40,011 nt of DNA from contig JACTMY010000017.1 in the NCBI GenBank assembly GCA_014584395.1, positions 1-40,011 on the forward strand. The letters run 5' to 3'. The position numbers and the translations under genes are program-made. Positions within the stretch are counted from its first letter, which is position 1, and each line of letters begins with the position of its first letter. The DNA comes from Planctomycetota bacterium (GTDB taxonomy: Bacteria > Planctomycetota > Planctomycetia > Gemmatales > HRBIN36). The notes below the pieces were generated by a model. The model had not been told where the DNA came from and ran no database searches. It saw only the letters and a program-made list of their open reading frames with translations. Below are positions 25,656 to 33,889 of the stretch, piece after piece.

Positions 25656-26261
25656 CTACGAAGCGGGCAGCAAATCGATGGTGCCGCTCGAACGTTGCGG
25701 CTCCTCCTTGGCCTTGGCCTCGCCTTCCAACCGCTTCATCAGGTGCCGCGACAGGGGCAAATCCATCGCTTCCTTCGAAGGGGAAAGCTCCGCCGCGGCA
25801 GGCTGGCGGGGTGCAGCGTGCTGTTGCAAATAGTGCCGCGTCAGAGGCAGCGGCGGGGCTTCCGCAGCGGGTGCTTGCGAACCGATGTCGATGCCGTCGG
25901 CTTGCAAGGCCTGCAGCCGCTCCCGGGCCAGCCGATGCTTGGGCCGGCACTCCAGGGTTTTGTGATAAGCTCGCGCGGCTTCGTGGACCTTGCCGGCTTT
26001 TTCCAGGGCCACGCCTTGATGGTAATGTGCCGAGGAGGAATGGGGGAAGAGCCGAACCAGATGATCAAAAACCTTGAGCGCTTGGCTTTGCATGCCCAGC
26101 GCGCCCAAAGCCAACCCGCAGGCCGCCATGGCCTCCGCGTCCGGCGGCGCCGATTGAACGAACTTGGCCAACACCTTGGCCGCGACCACGTAATTGCCTT
26201 TGCTGAAGGCTTCCATGCCCAAATCACGCATTTCCTTCAGCCAATCAACCACGATGTGCAT
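25656..26261 (-). CDS. TPR-repeat protein
   Basis: 201 residues from the ATG at 26261. Residues 10-115 form about three tetratricopeptide helical pairs (YVVAAKVLAKFVQSAPPDAE, ALKVFDHLVRLFPHSSSAHY, HEAARAYHKTLECRPKH). The C-terminal third is low in predicted structure and carries a repeated short motif, LPLTRHYLQQ and LPLSRHLMKR. There is no signal peptide, so it is probably a cytoplasmic scaffold or interaction protein. The ribosome-binding stretch of eight G lies very close to the ATG. The start could be slightly later. Partners are unknown; it sits between pfk and sucC. Confidence 0.75.
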   Translation of the reverse strand: MHIVVDWLKEMRDLGMEAFSKGNYVVAAKVLAKFVQSAPPDAEAMAACGLALGALGMQSQALKVFDHLVRLFPHSSSAHYHQGVALEKAGKVHEAARAYHKTLECRPKHRLARERLQALQADGIDIGSQAPAAEAPPLPLTRHYLQQHAAPRQPAAAELSPSKEAMDLPLSRHLMKRLEGEAKAKEEPQRSSGTIDLLPAS

Positions 26262-26515
26262 TCCCCCCCCGCGATCAAGCCATGACCTCAACTACGGATC
26301 GGCTGGCTTGATCGTTCGTCACTCAAGATCAAGGTGCATTCACAATTTTAATTAGCCATTTCAATTATCGGTTAGAGCGGAAAACTAAGCCGCATCTAAA
26401 ATGTAGCTCACAAAAACAGGTGCGGTAGAAAATCGCCCAAAATGTCCAAAGTCATGGTTTCGTCTGGAGATGGTGCAGTTTTCAGCCGGTCGCGCGGCGT
26501 AGCGAAATGGAAGCC

Positions 26516-27574
26516 TTAAGCTTGACTGGGCGGATTGGGCAAAGCTCCCGGAAACCACTCCTGGGCTTCCATGAAGAATTTGAGGTCCTGCCGCTTCGTC
26601 GCCACGACGGCGTCTCCCAAGGGCACGGCGATGATCTCCTGACCCCGCAAGGCCGCCATGAGGCCAAACTGCTGCTGCAAGACTAGCTCGGCGGCCTTGA
26701 TCCCAAAACGCGTCGCCAAAACGCGATCCGCGGCGCTCGGCGAACCGCCGCGCTGCAGATGCCCCAGGACCATGTGGCGGGTTTCGATCCCGGTCCGCTT
26801 TTCAATCATCCCGGCGATGACTTCGCCGATGCCGCCGAGTTTGACGTGGCCGAATTCGTCGATGTCGGCGTCGGAGGTGACCACGCCGGCTTCGGGAAAC
26901 TGCGCCCCCTCGCTGACGACGACGATGCTGTACAACCTGCCCTCGGCGCGGCGCTGCTTGATGATGCTCGTCAAATGGTCGATGTTGATCGGCACTTCGG
27001 GGATCAGGATGTAATCCGCGGCCACGGCCATGCCCGACAGGCAGGCGATCCAGCCGGCGTGCCGGCCCATGGTTTCGACCACGATCACGCGGCGATGCGA
27101 TTCAGCCGTCGTGCGCAGGCGATCCACCGCCTCGGTGACGATGTTGATGGCTGTGTCAAAGCCGAAGGTGACGTCCGTGGCCGACAGATCGTTGTCGATG
27201 GTCTTGGGGACGCCGACGACCGGCAGCTTTTCGCGATCGTACAGCTTATAGGCGACGCCCAGGGTGTCCTCGCCGCCGATGGCGACCAGGGCCGCGAGAT
27301 GATGGTTCTTAAAATGGTCGAGGACGGCGGCCACGTCGGCCGGCGAACGAAAGGGATTCCGCCGCGAGGAGCCGAGGATGGTGCCGCCCAGGCCGATGAT
27401 ATGATCGGTGTCCTGGACGTGCAGCGGGCGATGCAGGTCTTCGATCAAACCGCGCCAGCCCTCCATGAAGCCGACGCATTCGCCCCCGGCGTTGTGGATT
27501 TTGCGGACCACGGCTCGAATGACCGCATTCAGTCCGGGGCAGTCGCCTCCGCCGGTCAGCAGGCCAACCCGCAT
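26516..27574 (-). CDS. Phosphofructokinase, sequence type of PPi-dependent enzymes
   Basis: 352 residues covering a complete PFK fold. Motifs: [16 protein letters not shown] at the phosphate loop, AIGGEDTLG at residues 99-106, PKTIDNDL at 123-130 and [10 protein letters not shown]103 and K124 occupy the two positions that separate PPi-dependent (Asp, Lys) from ATP-dependent (Gly, Gly) enzymes, so I infer diphosphate-fructose-6-phosphate 1-phosphotransferase; ATP use is not excluded. The reaction is reversible phosphorylation of fructose 6-phosphate in glycolysis. GAGG precedes the ATG and overlaps the stop of a small upstream ORF. It lies downstream of metF on the same strand. Confidence 0.92.
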   Translation of the reverse strand: MRVGLLTGGGDCPGLNAVIRAVVRKIHNAGGECVGFMEGWRGLIEDLHRPLHVQDTDHIIGLGGTILGSSRRNPFRSPADVAAVLDHFKNHHLAALVAIGGEDTLGVAYKLYDREKLPVVGVPKTIDNDLSATDVTFGFDTAINIVTEAVDRLRTTAESHRRVIVVETMGRHAGWIACLSGMAVAADYILIPEVPINIDHLTSIIKQRRAEGRLYSIVVVSEGAQFPEAGVVTSDADIDEFGHVKLGGIGEVIAGMIEKRTGIETRHMVLGHLQRGGSPSAADRVLATRFGIKAAELVLQQQFGLMAALRGQEIIAVPLGDAVVATKRQDLKFFMEAQEWFPGALPNPPSQA

Positions 27575-27583
27575 CGCATCGCC

Positions 27584-27706
27584 TCATGTGAAGTCAATAG
27601 ACAACCCTTCCGGCGGGATCGCCGCCAGAAAACTCTCTTTCAGCATATGAATCCCGTGCCGCGTCGTCCCATACCCCGCGGGACGCGCCGACCTTCGACC
27701 TTTCAT
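27584..27706 (-). CDS. Possible small ORF between metF and pfk
   Basis: A 40-residue frame starts 17 nt after the metF stop and ends 9 nt before the pfk ATG. Its TGA overlaps the GAGG that serves pfk. The C-terminal part (HGIHMLKESFLAAIPPEGL) looks protein-like and the N-terminal part is rich in basic residues. No clear ribosome-binding site is present and I recognise no family. The fit between its neighbours favours a coupled small gene, but chance is possible. Confidence 0.33.
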   Translation of the reverse strand: MKGRRSARPAGYGTTRHGIHMLKESFLAAIPPEGLSIDFT

Positions 27707-27723
27707 GGTCGATGCCCGCCCGG

Positions 27724-28581
27724 TTAGTCCAAGCGCGCCAGAATCTGGCGGACCGCGTCGGCCCGGTTGAGCACGTAGAAATGAATCCCCGGGACGCCCG
27801 CCGCCAGCAGACCCTGACACTGTTCCGCGCAGTGATCGATCCCGACGGCCATCTGACCGGCAGGGTCGTCGGCATGGCGTTCCAGTCGACCGACGAGCCG
27901 CTCGGGCAGCTTGGCCTTGCACAGGCTGGTGATCCGCTGAATCTGCTTGAGACTGAGCACGGGCAACAACCCCGGCACGATGGGCGCGCCGATGCCGATG
28001 CGCTGGCAGCGGTCCCGGAAGCGGAGGAAGTCGTCGTTGTCGTAAAAAAGCTGGGTGTAAACGACGTCGCCCCCCAGCTCCACCTTGCGCTTAAGGTTTT
28101 CGAGGTCGCTCTCGGGGCTGACGGCCTCTTGATGGACCTCGGGATACCCCGCCACGCCGATGCCGAACCGGGGGAATTCCTGGCGAATGAAAGCGACCAA
28201 CTCGCTGGCGAAGCGAAACCCCCCGGCGACGGGCACGAAGCGCGTTTCTCCCTGGGGCGGGTCGCCGCGCAGCGCCATGATATTCTCCACGCCCAGCCGC
28301 TCGGCTTGCCCCAGCCAGTCGCGCACTTCATCCCTGGTGGACCCGACGCAAGTGAAATGCGCGGTCACGGCCAGGCCGTGGCGCTGGCGAATTTGCCGGG
28401 CGATCTCCAGGGATTGATCCCGCGTGGAACCGCCCGCGCCATAGGTGACGGAAATGAAAACCGGGCGATGCCGCGCGAGTTCGCCGACGGTCCCGTACAT
28501 GGCCTCCACCGCCTCCGCGGACTTGGGGGGAAAGACTTCGAAGGACCAGCCGATCGTGCCAGGGGCATAAAGGTGTTTCAT
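27724..28581 (-). CDS. metF: Methylenetetrahydrofolate reductase
   Basis: 285 residues from the ATG at 28581. The TIM-barrel flavoprotein shows SFEVFPPKS at the start (with the catalytic Glu at residue 15), FISVTYGAGGST, HFTCVGST, NIMALRGDPP and GGDVVYTQLFYDN. It reduces 5,10-methylenetetrahydrofolate to the 5-methyl form for methionine synthesis. The length is slightly short of the E. coli enzyme, as in many MetF proteins, and no key residue seems missing. It lies 74 bp after nth. metK, which uses the resulting methionine, is about 9 kb away rather than adjacent. Confidence 0.95.
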   Translation of the reverse strand: MKHLYAPGTIGWSFEVFPPKSAEAVEAMYGTVGELARHRPVFISVTYGAGGSTRDQSLEIARQIRQRHGLAVTAHFTCVGSTRDEVRDWLGQAERLGVENIMALRGDPPQGETRFVPVAGGFRFASELVAFIRQEFPRFGIGVAGYPEVHQEAVSPESDLENLKRKVELGGDVVYTQLFYDNDDFLRFRDRCQRIGIGAPIVPGLLPVLSLKQIQRITSLCKAKLPERLVGRLERHADDPAGQMAVGIDHCAEQCQGLLAAGVPGIHFYVLNRADAVRQILARLD

Positions 28582-28655
28582 CGCAGCGCTTCTCGTGATG
28601 GGACAGAGGTGTTCCGGGTCGTCTCGCCGACACGACCATTTTAGGGAGCGGCGGC

Positions 28656-29339
28656 TCAAGGTTGCCGGAGTTTCGCGGACTTTGGCGCATCCTTCACCCC
28701 CAGGCGCGGACAAAAAGGCTCGAGGGTGCACTCCTGGCAGCGGGGCTTCCGGGCCTGGCAGACCTTGCGGCCATGATCGATCAGTCGATGGCCCAGGGCG
28801 ACCCATTCCTCCGGGGGAACAACCGCCATCAACTGCTGTTCGATCTTCTCCGGCGGCCCCGCCTTGGCCAATCCGAGCCGCTGACTCAGCCGGCTGACGT
28901 GGGTGTCGACGACCATGCCGGGTATGCCAAAAGCCGTGCCCAGGACGACGTTGGCCGTCTTGCGCCCCACCCCCGGAAGATGGACAAGTTCCTCGAGTTT
29001 CCGCGGCACTTCGCCGCCATGCCGCTCCACAATCGCCTGACAGCAGCCCAGGATGCTCTTGGCCTTGTTGCGGTAAAAGCCGGTCGATTGGATGAGGCGC
29101 TCCAGTTCCGCCGGCTCCGCTTCGGCCAGGGCCTGGGCCGTGGGATAGCGCTTGAACAGCGCCGGCGTCACCTGGTTGACCCGCTCATCCGTGCATTGGG
29201 CTGAGAGAATCGTGGCGATGAGCAGTTGCAAGGGATTCCGATGATGGAGGCTGCACGTCGAGTGGGGATACAAGCGGGCCAGTTCCGCGACCACGCGCCC
29301 CGCTTGTTCTCGACGTTGTGCCAATTGGCGTTGCGTCAT
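28656..29339 (-). CDS. nth: Endonuclease III (DNA glycosylase/AP lyase)
   Basis: 227 residues, standard length. The helix-hairpin-helix reads LPGVGRKTANVVL with catalytic K127, and VDTHVSRL supplies D145. The [4Fe-4S] ligands C194, C201, C204 and C210 have the classic C-x6-C-x2-C-x5-C spacing. It removes oxidised pyrimidines in base excision repair. The gene is divergent from the membrane protein gene to the right and is the first of the minus-strand block that continues with metF and pfk. Confidence 0.97.
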   Translation of the reverse strand: MTQRQLAQRREQAGRVVAELARLYPHSTCSLHHRNPLQLLIATILSAQCTDERVNQVTPALFKRYPTAQALAEAEPAELERLIQSTGFYRNKAKSILGCCQAIVERHGGEVPRKLEELVHLPGVGRKTANVVLGTAFGIPGMVVDTHVSRLSQRLGLAKAGPPEKIEQQLMAVVPPEEWVALGHRLIDHGRKVCQARKPRCQECTLEPFCPRLGVKDAPKSAKLRQP

Positions 29340-29497
29340 GCCCTTATGCTAGGTCCCTTCCTAGCGGCTGGACAGGCATGGCTGTAACCGCGTCAGGCAT
29401 GGCTGCCTTTGCGGATGATCCGTATACCGAAGATAGCGAGCCGACGCACCCGTCGGCCCCTCCCGCTCATTGTTTCCTGGCTTCGAGGCGGTTTCGG

Positions 29498-30862
29498 ATG
29501 CGGTTGCTGCTCTTGGGAGATCATCCCGATGGACTCGCCTTCACCCTGGCCCTGTTGGCTCGGGGCGGGCATGAACTGACGGCCTTCGCCGGCTCCGGAG
29601 CGACGGCCGAGCGGCTCGGTCAAGCGGGATATTCGCCTGCCCAGGTCAAGGAGGTCGAGGCCGCCTTGGCCATGCGGGACGTGGAAGCCGTCGTCGTGGC
29701 GGACGATCTGCTCCACCGTCCCAACCTGATCAGGCGGGCCATGCAGTCCGAAAAGCAGGTCTTTTGCGTCCACCCCGCCGATCTGGACCCCAACATCGCT
29801 TACGAGGCGCTGGCGATTCAGCAAGACACCCACAAAGCGATCCTGCCCCTCATGGTGGATCGGCTCACCCCCGCGCTGCAGTGGATCGATGAGCAGCGCC
29901 GCGCTAAGGCCTGGGCCGATTTGGGGCCGCTCAAGCATCTCGAATGGGAAGTCGGCTTTCCCGTTCCTCTGGACCGGGCGGCGGAACTGCCCCAGGTTCC
30001 CCTGCCCGCGGCCAAGAAGCGGGCCTGGCAGAAACAGGCCGAGCGGGTTTGGGAGCATCACCCCTTGCTGTCGCTGTGGGAAGGGCTGCGCCTCACGGGC
30101 GGCGAGGTTGAGGAACTCACCGCGATCATGGGGCACGGCGAGGAACTATCTCCGCAAGAGCGGATCAACATCACGGGCCGGCTGCGCAACGACGCCTTCT
30201 TTCAGGTGCTGTTGCTGCCTTTGCCCGCCGACCAGCCGCCCTCGTTTCGCTGTCTCTGGCGGGGCGAGGCAGGTGAATGGGAGCTGCGCGCTCCGCAAGG
30301 CTGGCTGGCCAGCAGCACCTGGGAATACCGCCGGCCCGATCAGCCCGCCCTTTCGGGGACGCTGCCGTCCGGGGATCGGGAAACCCTTTGGCAGAACTGG
30401 GTGGAGGCCTTCGAAAGGCAACGGCCGCTGCCGACCTGGACCGATGCCACCCGCTGCCTCGAACTGTTTGACGCCGTCCGCCGCAGCGTGCGCCGGCGAA
30501 GGATGATCGTCCTCGATTACGAAGCGGCCAGCGAATTGAGCAACTTCAAAAGCACGATGACCGCTCTGGGCTGCGGCGTGCTCATTCTCTGCATGGTGCT
30601 CTTCTTCGCCACGCCGACGTTCCCCTGGTTGAAATACCTCATCTTCCCAATCCTGATCCTATTCATGGTCTTGCAATTGTTCCGCTACCTGGCCCGCGAC
30701 AATGAGGCCGATCCTTCACCCCCTGATCCTGGCTCCGCCGCGCCGCCGCCCGCTGCTCAGTCAGCCGCTGCGTCTTCACCCGCCGCTTCGTCACCCGCCG
30801 CGCCGCCAAATGCTGCGCCGTCACCCGCCGCTCCGGCGGAAGCGAACGAGCCACAGCGCTAA
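29498..30862 (+). CDS. Degenerate Gfo/Idh-like domain joined to a two-helix membrane anchor
   Basis: 454 residues from the ATG at 29498 (GAGG about 9 nt upstream); an in-frame ATG at 29378 would add 40 residues without recognisable features. The N-terminal 130 residues follow a Rossmann pattern (MRLLLLGDHPDGLAF, VEAVVVADDLLHRPNLIRRA, KQVFCVHPADL). The usual EKP hallmark is replaced by VHPAD, so catalytic activity is doubtful. Two hydrophobic helices lie at about 353-372 and 378-397, followed by a tail rich in A, P and S. The function is unknown. Its last 42 bp overlap the end of the convergent ABC permease gene. Confidence 0.72.
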   Translation: MRLLLLGDHPDGLAFTLALLARGGHELTAFAGSGATAERLGQAGYSPAQVKEVEAALAMRDVEAVVVADDLLHRPNLIRRAMQSEKQVFCVHPADLDPNIAYEALAIQQDTHKAILPLMVDRLTPALQWIDEQRRAKAWADLGPLKHLEWEVGFPVPLDRAAELPQVPLPAAKKRAWQKQAERVWEHHPLLSLWEGLRLTGGEVEELTAIMGHGEELSPQERINITGRLRNDAFFQVLLLPLPADQPPSFRCLWRGEAGEWELRAPQGWLASSTWEYRRPDQPALSGTLPSGDRETLWQNWVEAFERQRPLPTWTDATRCLELFDAVRRSVRRRRMIVLDYEAASELSNFKSTMTALGCGVLILCMVLFFATPTFPWLKYLIFPILILFMVLQLFRYLARDNEADPSPPDPGSAAPPPAAQSAAASSPAASSPAAPPNAAPSPAAPAEANEPQR

Positions 30863-32443
30863 CCCAGCGGCGCCGCTGACGATCACCAACAACACCAGGC
30901 ACAATGACGCCAACTCCGTGTCGGCGCTGGCGTGCATCTGCTGAAAGATCAAATGGGACAGCGGCATGTATCCGGGCGTGCTCACGATCTTGCCCGCGCT
31001 GATTTCCCCCAGGGCCAACGTCCCCACGGCCAAGGCCACGGCCAGCCAGGAGCTGAGCAGCGGCCAGAGATAGGCCAGCTTGAAGCGTTGCCAGGGGCTG
31101 GCCCCGTCCACCCACGCGCTTTCCTCCCAGGCCACGGGCACCGTCCGCGCCAGCCACCACAGGCCCACCATCGCCACCGGGAAGAAGCGCATCCAGCCGA
31201 TCCACAGGTTGGGCGCCGGCGAGGGGCCATCGTAGAGCAACGGCCTCAGGAGCGTTCCGCCTGGCACTTGGATCAGACCCAGGATGACGGTTTGCAGACC
31301 CAACCCCAGGATCGGGCCAGGCGTCGCGGCGATGAGGGCCGTCATGACCCAAAGAGCATTTTCCAAACGCCGCCCATGCCGCATCAGCCAGGCGAGCAGA
31401 AGTCCCCAGCCGGCGCAGAGCAGCCCGGTCGTCATGGCCCAGAGCAGGCTGCTGAACAGTCCCTGCCCCTGACGGGCGGCCTGTTCGCCCATCCGCTGCA
31501 GCACGCTGAGCGGTTCGAAGGTCGGCGGGCGGTCGGCGTGGTAAATCATTCCCGCCTGGAAGATCAAGCTCCCCAAGGGGATGGCCCAGGGAATGACCAT
31601 GCCCAGCCAGGCCAGGAGCGACAGCCAGCCTCGGCCGCCACGGAGGGGATAGACCAGCCGGGTGCGGCTCCAGGTCATCCGCGGCGGCGAGAGCCGGCGC
31701 CAGCGCTGGATCGCCCACCAGGTCAAACCCGCCAGGAGCAGCGAGCTCGGCAGCGTCACAGCCACGGCGCGGGCCAGTTCCGCTTCGCCGGTCATGAACT
31801 GCGTGTACACTTCCTCGGCGAACGTCCGCACCTGGAGCATGTCGGTGACGGTGATTTCATTCCAGGCGCCCAAGACGGCCCAGCCCAAAGCCAGCCCCAC
31901 GACGGGCCGCAGCCTCGGCCAGATAACGTGCCAAAAGACGCGCCACGGCCGTGCCGCGAGCAGCGCCTCTTCCTCAAGCTCCGGCTCCAACGCCCGCCAG
32001 CCCAGGCCGACGATCAAAACCAAACCGGGCAGGGCGACCAGGCTGTGCTGCGCCGCGGCGGCGAGCAAGCGCAGCCACCAGGACTGCGCGATGGGCCACC
32101 CCGTTTGCTGCCAAAACATCCACCAGCCGTTCGTGACCAATGGCAGCGGCACGAACAGCGTCAGAAAGCAAAACAGCATGAACATCCGCCGGCCGAACAT
32201 CGCCGTGCGGACCAGCATGAAGGCCAGGAACAGGCCAAAGGGCAAAGTCATCCCCGCCGTCAACAACATGAGCAAGAGGCTGTTGAAACTCAGTTCCACG
32301 AGCCGGGGCCATTCCCTCCAGGCGGACCAGGCCGAGGGCGTGCGGGCCAGCTCCCACCACGGCGCCAACAAGACAGGGAGGAAAAACAGCAGCAGCACGA
32401 CCACCGCCCCCGCGTGCCACCATCGGAGCCGAGGGTCGCTCAT
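30821..32443 (-). CDS. ABC transporter permease, two fused transmembrane domains
   Basis: 540 residues with about twelve hydrophobic segments. Each half has an EAA-type loop that contacts the ATPase: EEEALLAARPWRVFWHVIWP and EESAWVDGASPWQRFKLAYL. This doubled form is common in iron(III)/thiamine-type importers (FbpB/ThiP-like). No ATPase or binding protein gene is adjacent, so the substrate is open. The ATG at 32443 overlaps the cysteine desulfurase stop (ATGA), indicating coupling; an ATG at 32452 is also in frame. The C terminus overlaps the convergent gene by 42 bp. Confidence 0.85.
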   Translation of the reverse strand: MSDPRLRWWHAGAVVVLLLFFLPVLLAPWWELARTPSAWSAWREWPRLVELSFNSLLLMLLTAGMTLPFGLFLAFMLVRTAMFGRRMFMLFCFLTLFVPLPLVTNGWWMFWQQTGWPIAQSWWLRLLAAAAQHSLVALPGLVLIVGLGWRALEPELEEEALLAARPWRVFWHVIWPRLRPVVGLALGWAVLGAWNEITVTDMLQVRTFAEEVYTQFMTGEAELARAVAVTLPSSLLLAGLTWWAIQRWRRLSPPRMTWSRTRLVYPLRGGRGWLSLLAWLGMVIPWAIPLGSLIFQAGMIYHADRPPTFEPLSVLQRMGEQAARQGQGLFSSLLWAMTTGLLCAGWGLLLAWLMRHGRRLENALWVMTALIAATPGPILGLGLQTVILGLIQVPGGTLLRPLLYDGPSPAPNLWIGWMRFFPVAMVGLWWLARTVPVAWEESAWVDGASPWQRFKLAYLWPLLSSWLAVALAVGTLALGEISAGKIVSTPGYMPLSHLIFQQMHASADTELASLCLVLLVIVSGAAGLALWLVRFRRSGG

Positions 32444-33606
32444 GGGGGCCATCCCGCTTCGACCGCGGAGGTGGACGTCGAGACCGAACGCAGCGCTCGC
32501 ACCGTCCGGGCGATGCGGCGGCCGGCTTCGCGGACCTCATCCTCCGACAACAGGCAATGCAAACTGAAGCGCACCGCTGAGGTCAACCGTTCCGGGGGCA
32601 GTCTCATCGCTTGCAGCACGGGCGAAGGCAGCATCGAGCCGCTGGAGCAGGCCGACCCCGCCGAGCAGGCAACGCCCTCCAGATCAAGCCGCATGAGCAA
32701 GCTCTCTGATCGGCAGCCCGGAAAGGAGAGATGGAGCACGTGGGCCAATCCGCCGTCCAAGGGGCCGTTCACGAACAGCGGCTCAGCGTCCGGCCGCAAG
32801 GTTTCGAGCAGGAGATGCCGCAGCCGGGTCAGGTGGGCGGTGCGCTGTGCCGCTTGCTCGACCGCGCGCCGCAACGCCGCGGCCAGCCCGACGGCCAAGG
32901 GGACGGCCTCGGTTCCGGGTCGCAAGCCATGCTGTTGATGGCCGCCGAAGATGCGCGGCTTCAGGGACGTGCCCCGCCGGACCAACAGCAAACCGACGCC
33001 CTTGGGTCCATGAAATTTGTGGGCCGAACCGCTGAGCGTGGCAGCGCCGGATTGACGGAACGAGATCGGCAACTTGCCCAGCGCCTGCGTGGCGTCGACG
33101 TGCAAGGGGACGTTGCCGAGCCGCTGGGCCAAAGCCTGAACGGGTTGAATCGCCCCGGTCTCATGATTGGCGAGCATGAGCGCGGCCAGGCCGATGCGGT
33201 CCAGGTCGCGCTCTTCGGGCAGTTGCACGATCCCCTCTTCGGAGACCGCCATGGTTTGCAGGGCATGGCCAATGGTCAGACATTGCTGCACCGGCTCCCA
33301 GACACTCGGATGTTCGATCGCTGAGGCGAGCAGCGTCGCGGGCCGGGTTGGCAGCAGGCCAAACAGGGCAAGCTGATTCGCTTCCGTGGCGCCGCTGGTG
33401 AAGACAACTTCCTCGGGTTCGGCATCGAGCAGGTCGGCCACGGTCTGGCGGGCATGCTCAAGCGCCTGGCGCGCCTTCTGTCCGAAGCGATGCGGGCTGG
33501 CGGGGTTGCCGAAATGGTCGGTCCAATAGGGCTGCATGGCCTCGACGACTTCCGGCAAGACCGGCGTCGTGGCATTGGCGTCGAGGTAGATGGCGGCGGC
33601 GGGCAT
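32440..33606 (-). CDS. Cysteine desulfurase (NifS/IscS family)
   Basis: 388 residues from the ATG at 33606, where MPAAAIYLDANATTP starts the family profile. PLP-site residues are H99 (AIEHPS), D171 (HVDATQ) and K197 (SAHKFHG). The catalytic cysteine is C320 in ACSAGSACSSG, on the mobile loop typical of the IscS group. It removes sulfur from cysteine for Fe-S cluster or other sulfur-cofactor assembly in the cytoplasm. IscU or SufBCD genes are not adjacent. It is translationally coupled to the permease downstream and follows the 46-residue membrane protein gene by 53 nt. Confidence 0.94.
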   Translation of the reverse strand: MPAAAIYLDANATTPVLPEVVEAMQPYWTDHFGNPASPHRFGQKARQALEHARQTVADLLDAEPEEVVFTSGATEANQLALFGLLPTRPATLLASAIEHPSVWEPVQQCLTIGHALQTMAVSEEGIVQLPEERDLDRIGLAALMLANHETGAIQPVQALAQRLGNVPLHVDATQALGKLPISFRQSGAATLSGSAHKFHGPKGVGLLLVRRGTSLKPRIFGGHQQHGLRPGTEAVPLAVGLAAALRRAVEQAAQRTAHLTRLRHLLLETLRPDAEPLFVNGPLDGGLAHVLHLSFPGCRSESLLMRLDLEGVACSAGSACSSGSMLPSPVLQAMRLPPERLTSAVRFSLHCLLSEDEVREAGRRIARTVRALRSVSTSTSAVEAGWPP

Positions 33607-33659
33607 GGGGGGAGATGGAAACCAAGGGGAGGAAAGCCGGACGACTTTCCTCCGCCTGC

Positions 33660-33800
33660 TCAGGATGGTTTCTGTTTGCTGCCTTCTTCGAGCTTGCCTC
33701 GAACGAAAACGTAATAGACGGCCACGAGGCCGACCATCGAAGCAATCATGCACAGATGCCAAAAATTGTCGAATCTGAACTCGAAATCAAGTCCGAACAT
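33660..33800 (-). CDS. Small single-helix membrane protein (46 aa)
   Basis: A complete 46-codon frame with ATG at 33800 and TGA at 33660-33662. GGAGGTG sits about 9 nt upstream, a strong ribosome-binding site. The protein begins MFGLDFEFRFDNF, has one hydrophobic helix (LCMIASMVGLVAVYYVFV) and ends with a charged tail (RGKLEEGSKQKPS). I do not recognise the family; the shape resembles small subunits or stabilisers of membrane complexes. It precedes the cysteine desulfurase by 53 nt on the same strand and may be cotranscribed with it. Confidence 0.7.
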   Translation of the reverse strand: MFGLDFEFRFDNFWHLCMIASMVGLVAVYYVFVRGKLEEGSKQKPS

Positions 33801-33889
33801 GGCTGGGCACCTCCGGGAGATGGAATCCTTGGGCTTGCTTCAATGTACCCTACGAATTCGGCCGATGCCATGCGGAAGTGCGGGGAAGG

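Noticed and set aside
30932..32938. 668-codon plus-strand frame over the permease and desulfurase
   Set aside because: Antisense to two recognisable genes; composition rich in Q, P, R and H is typical of a shadow frame.
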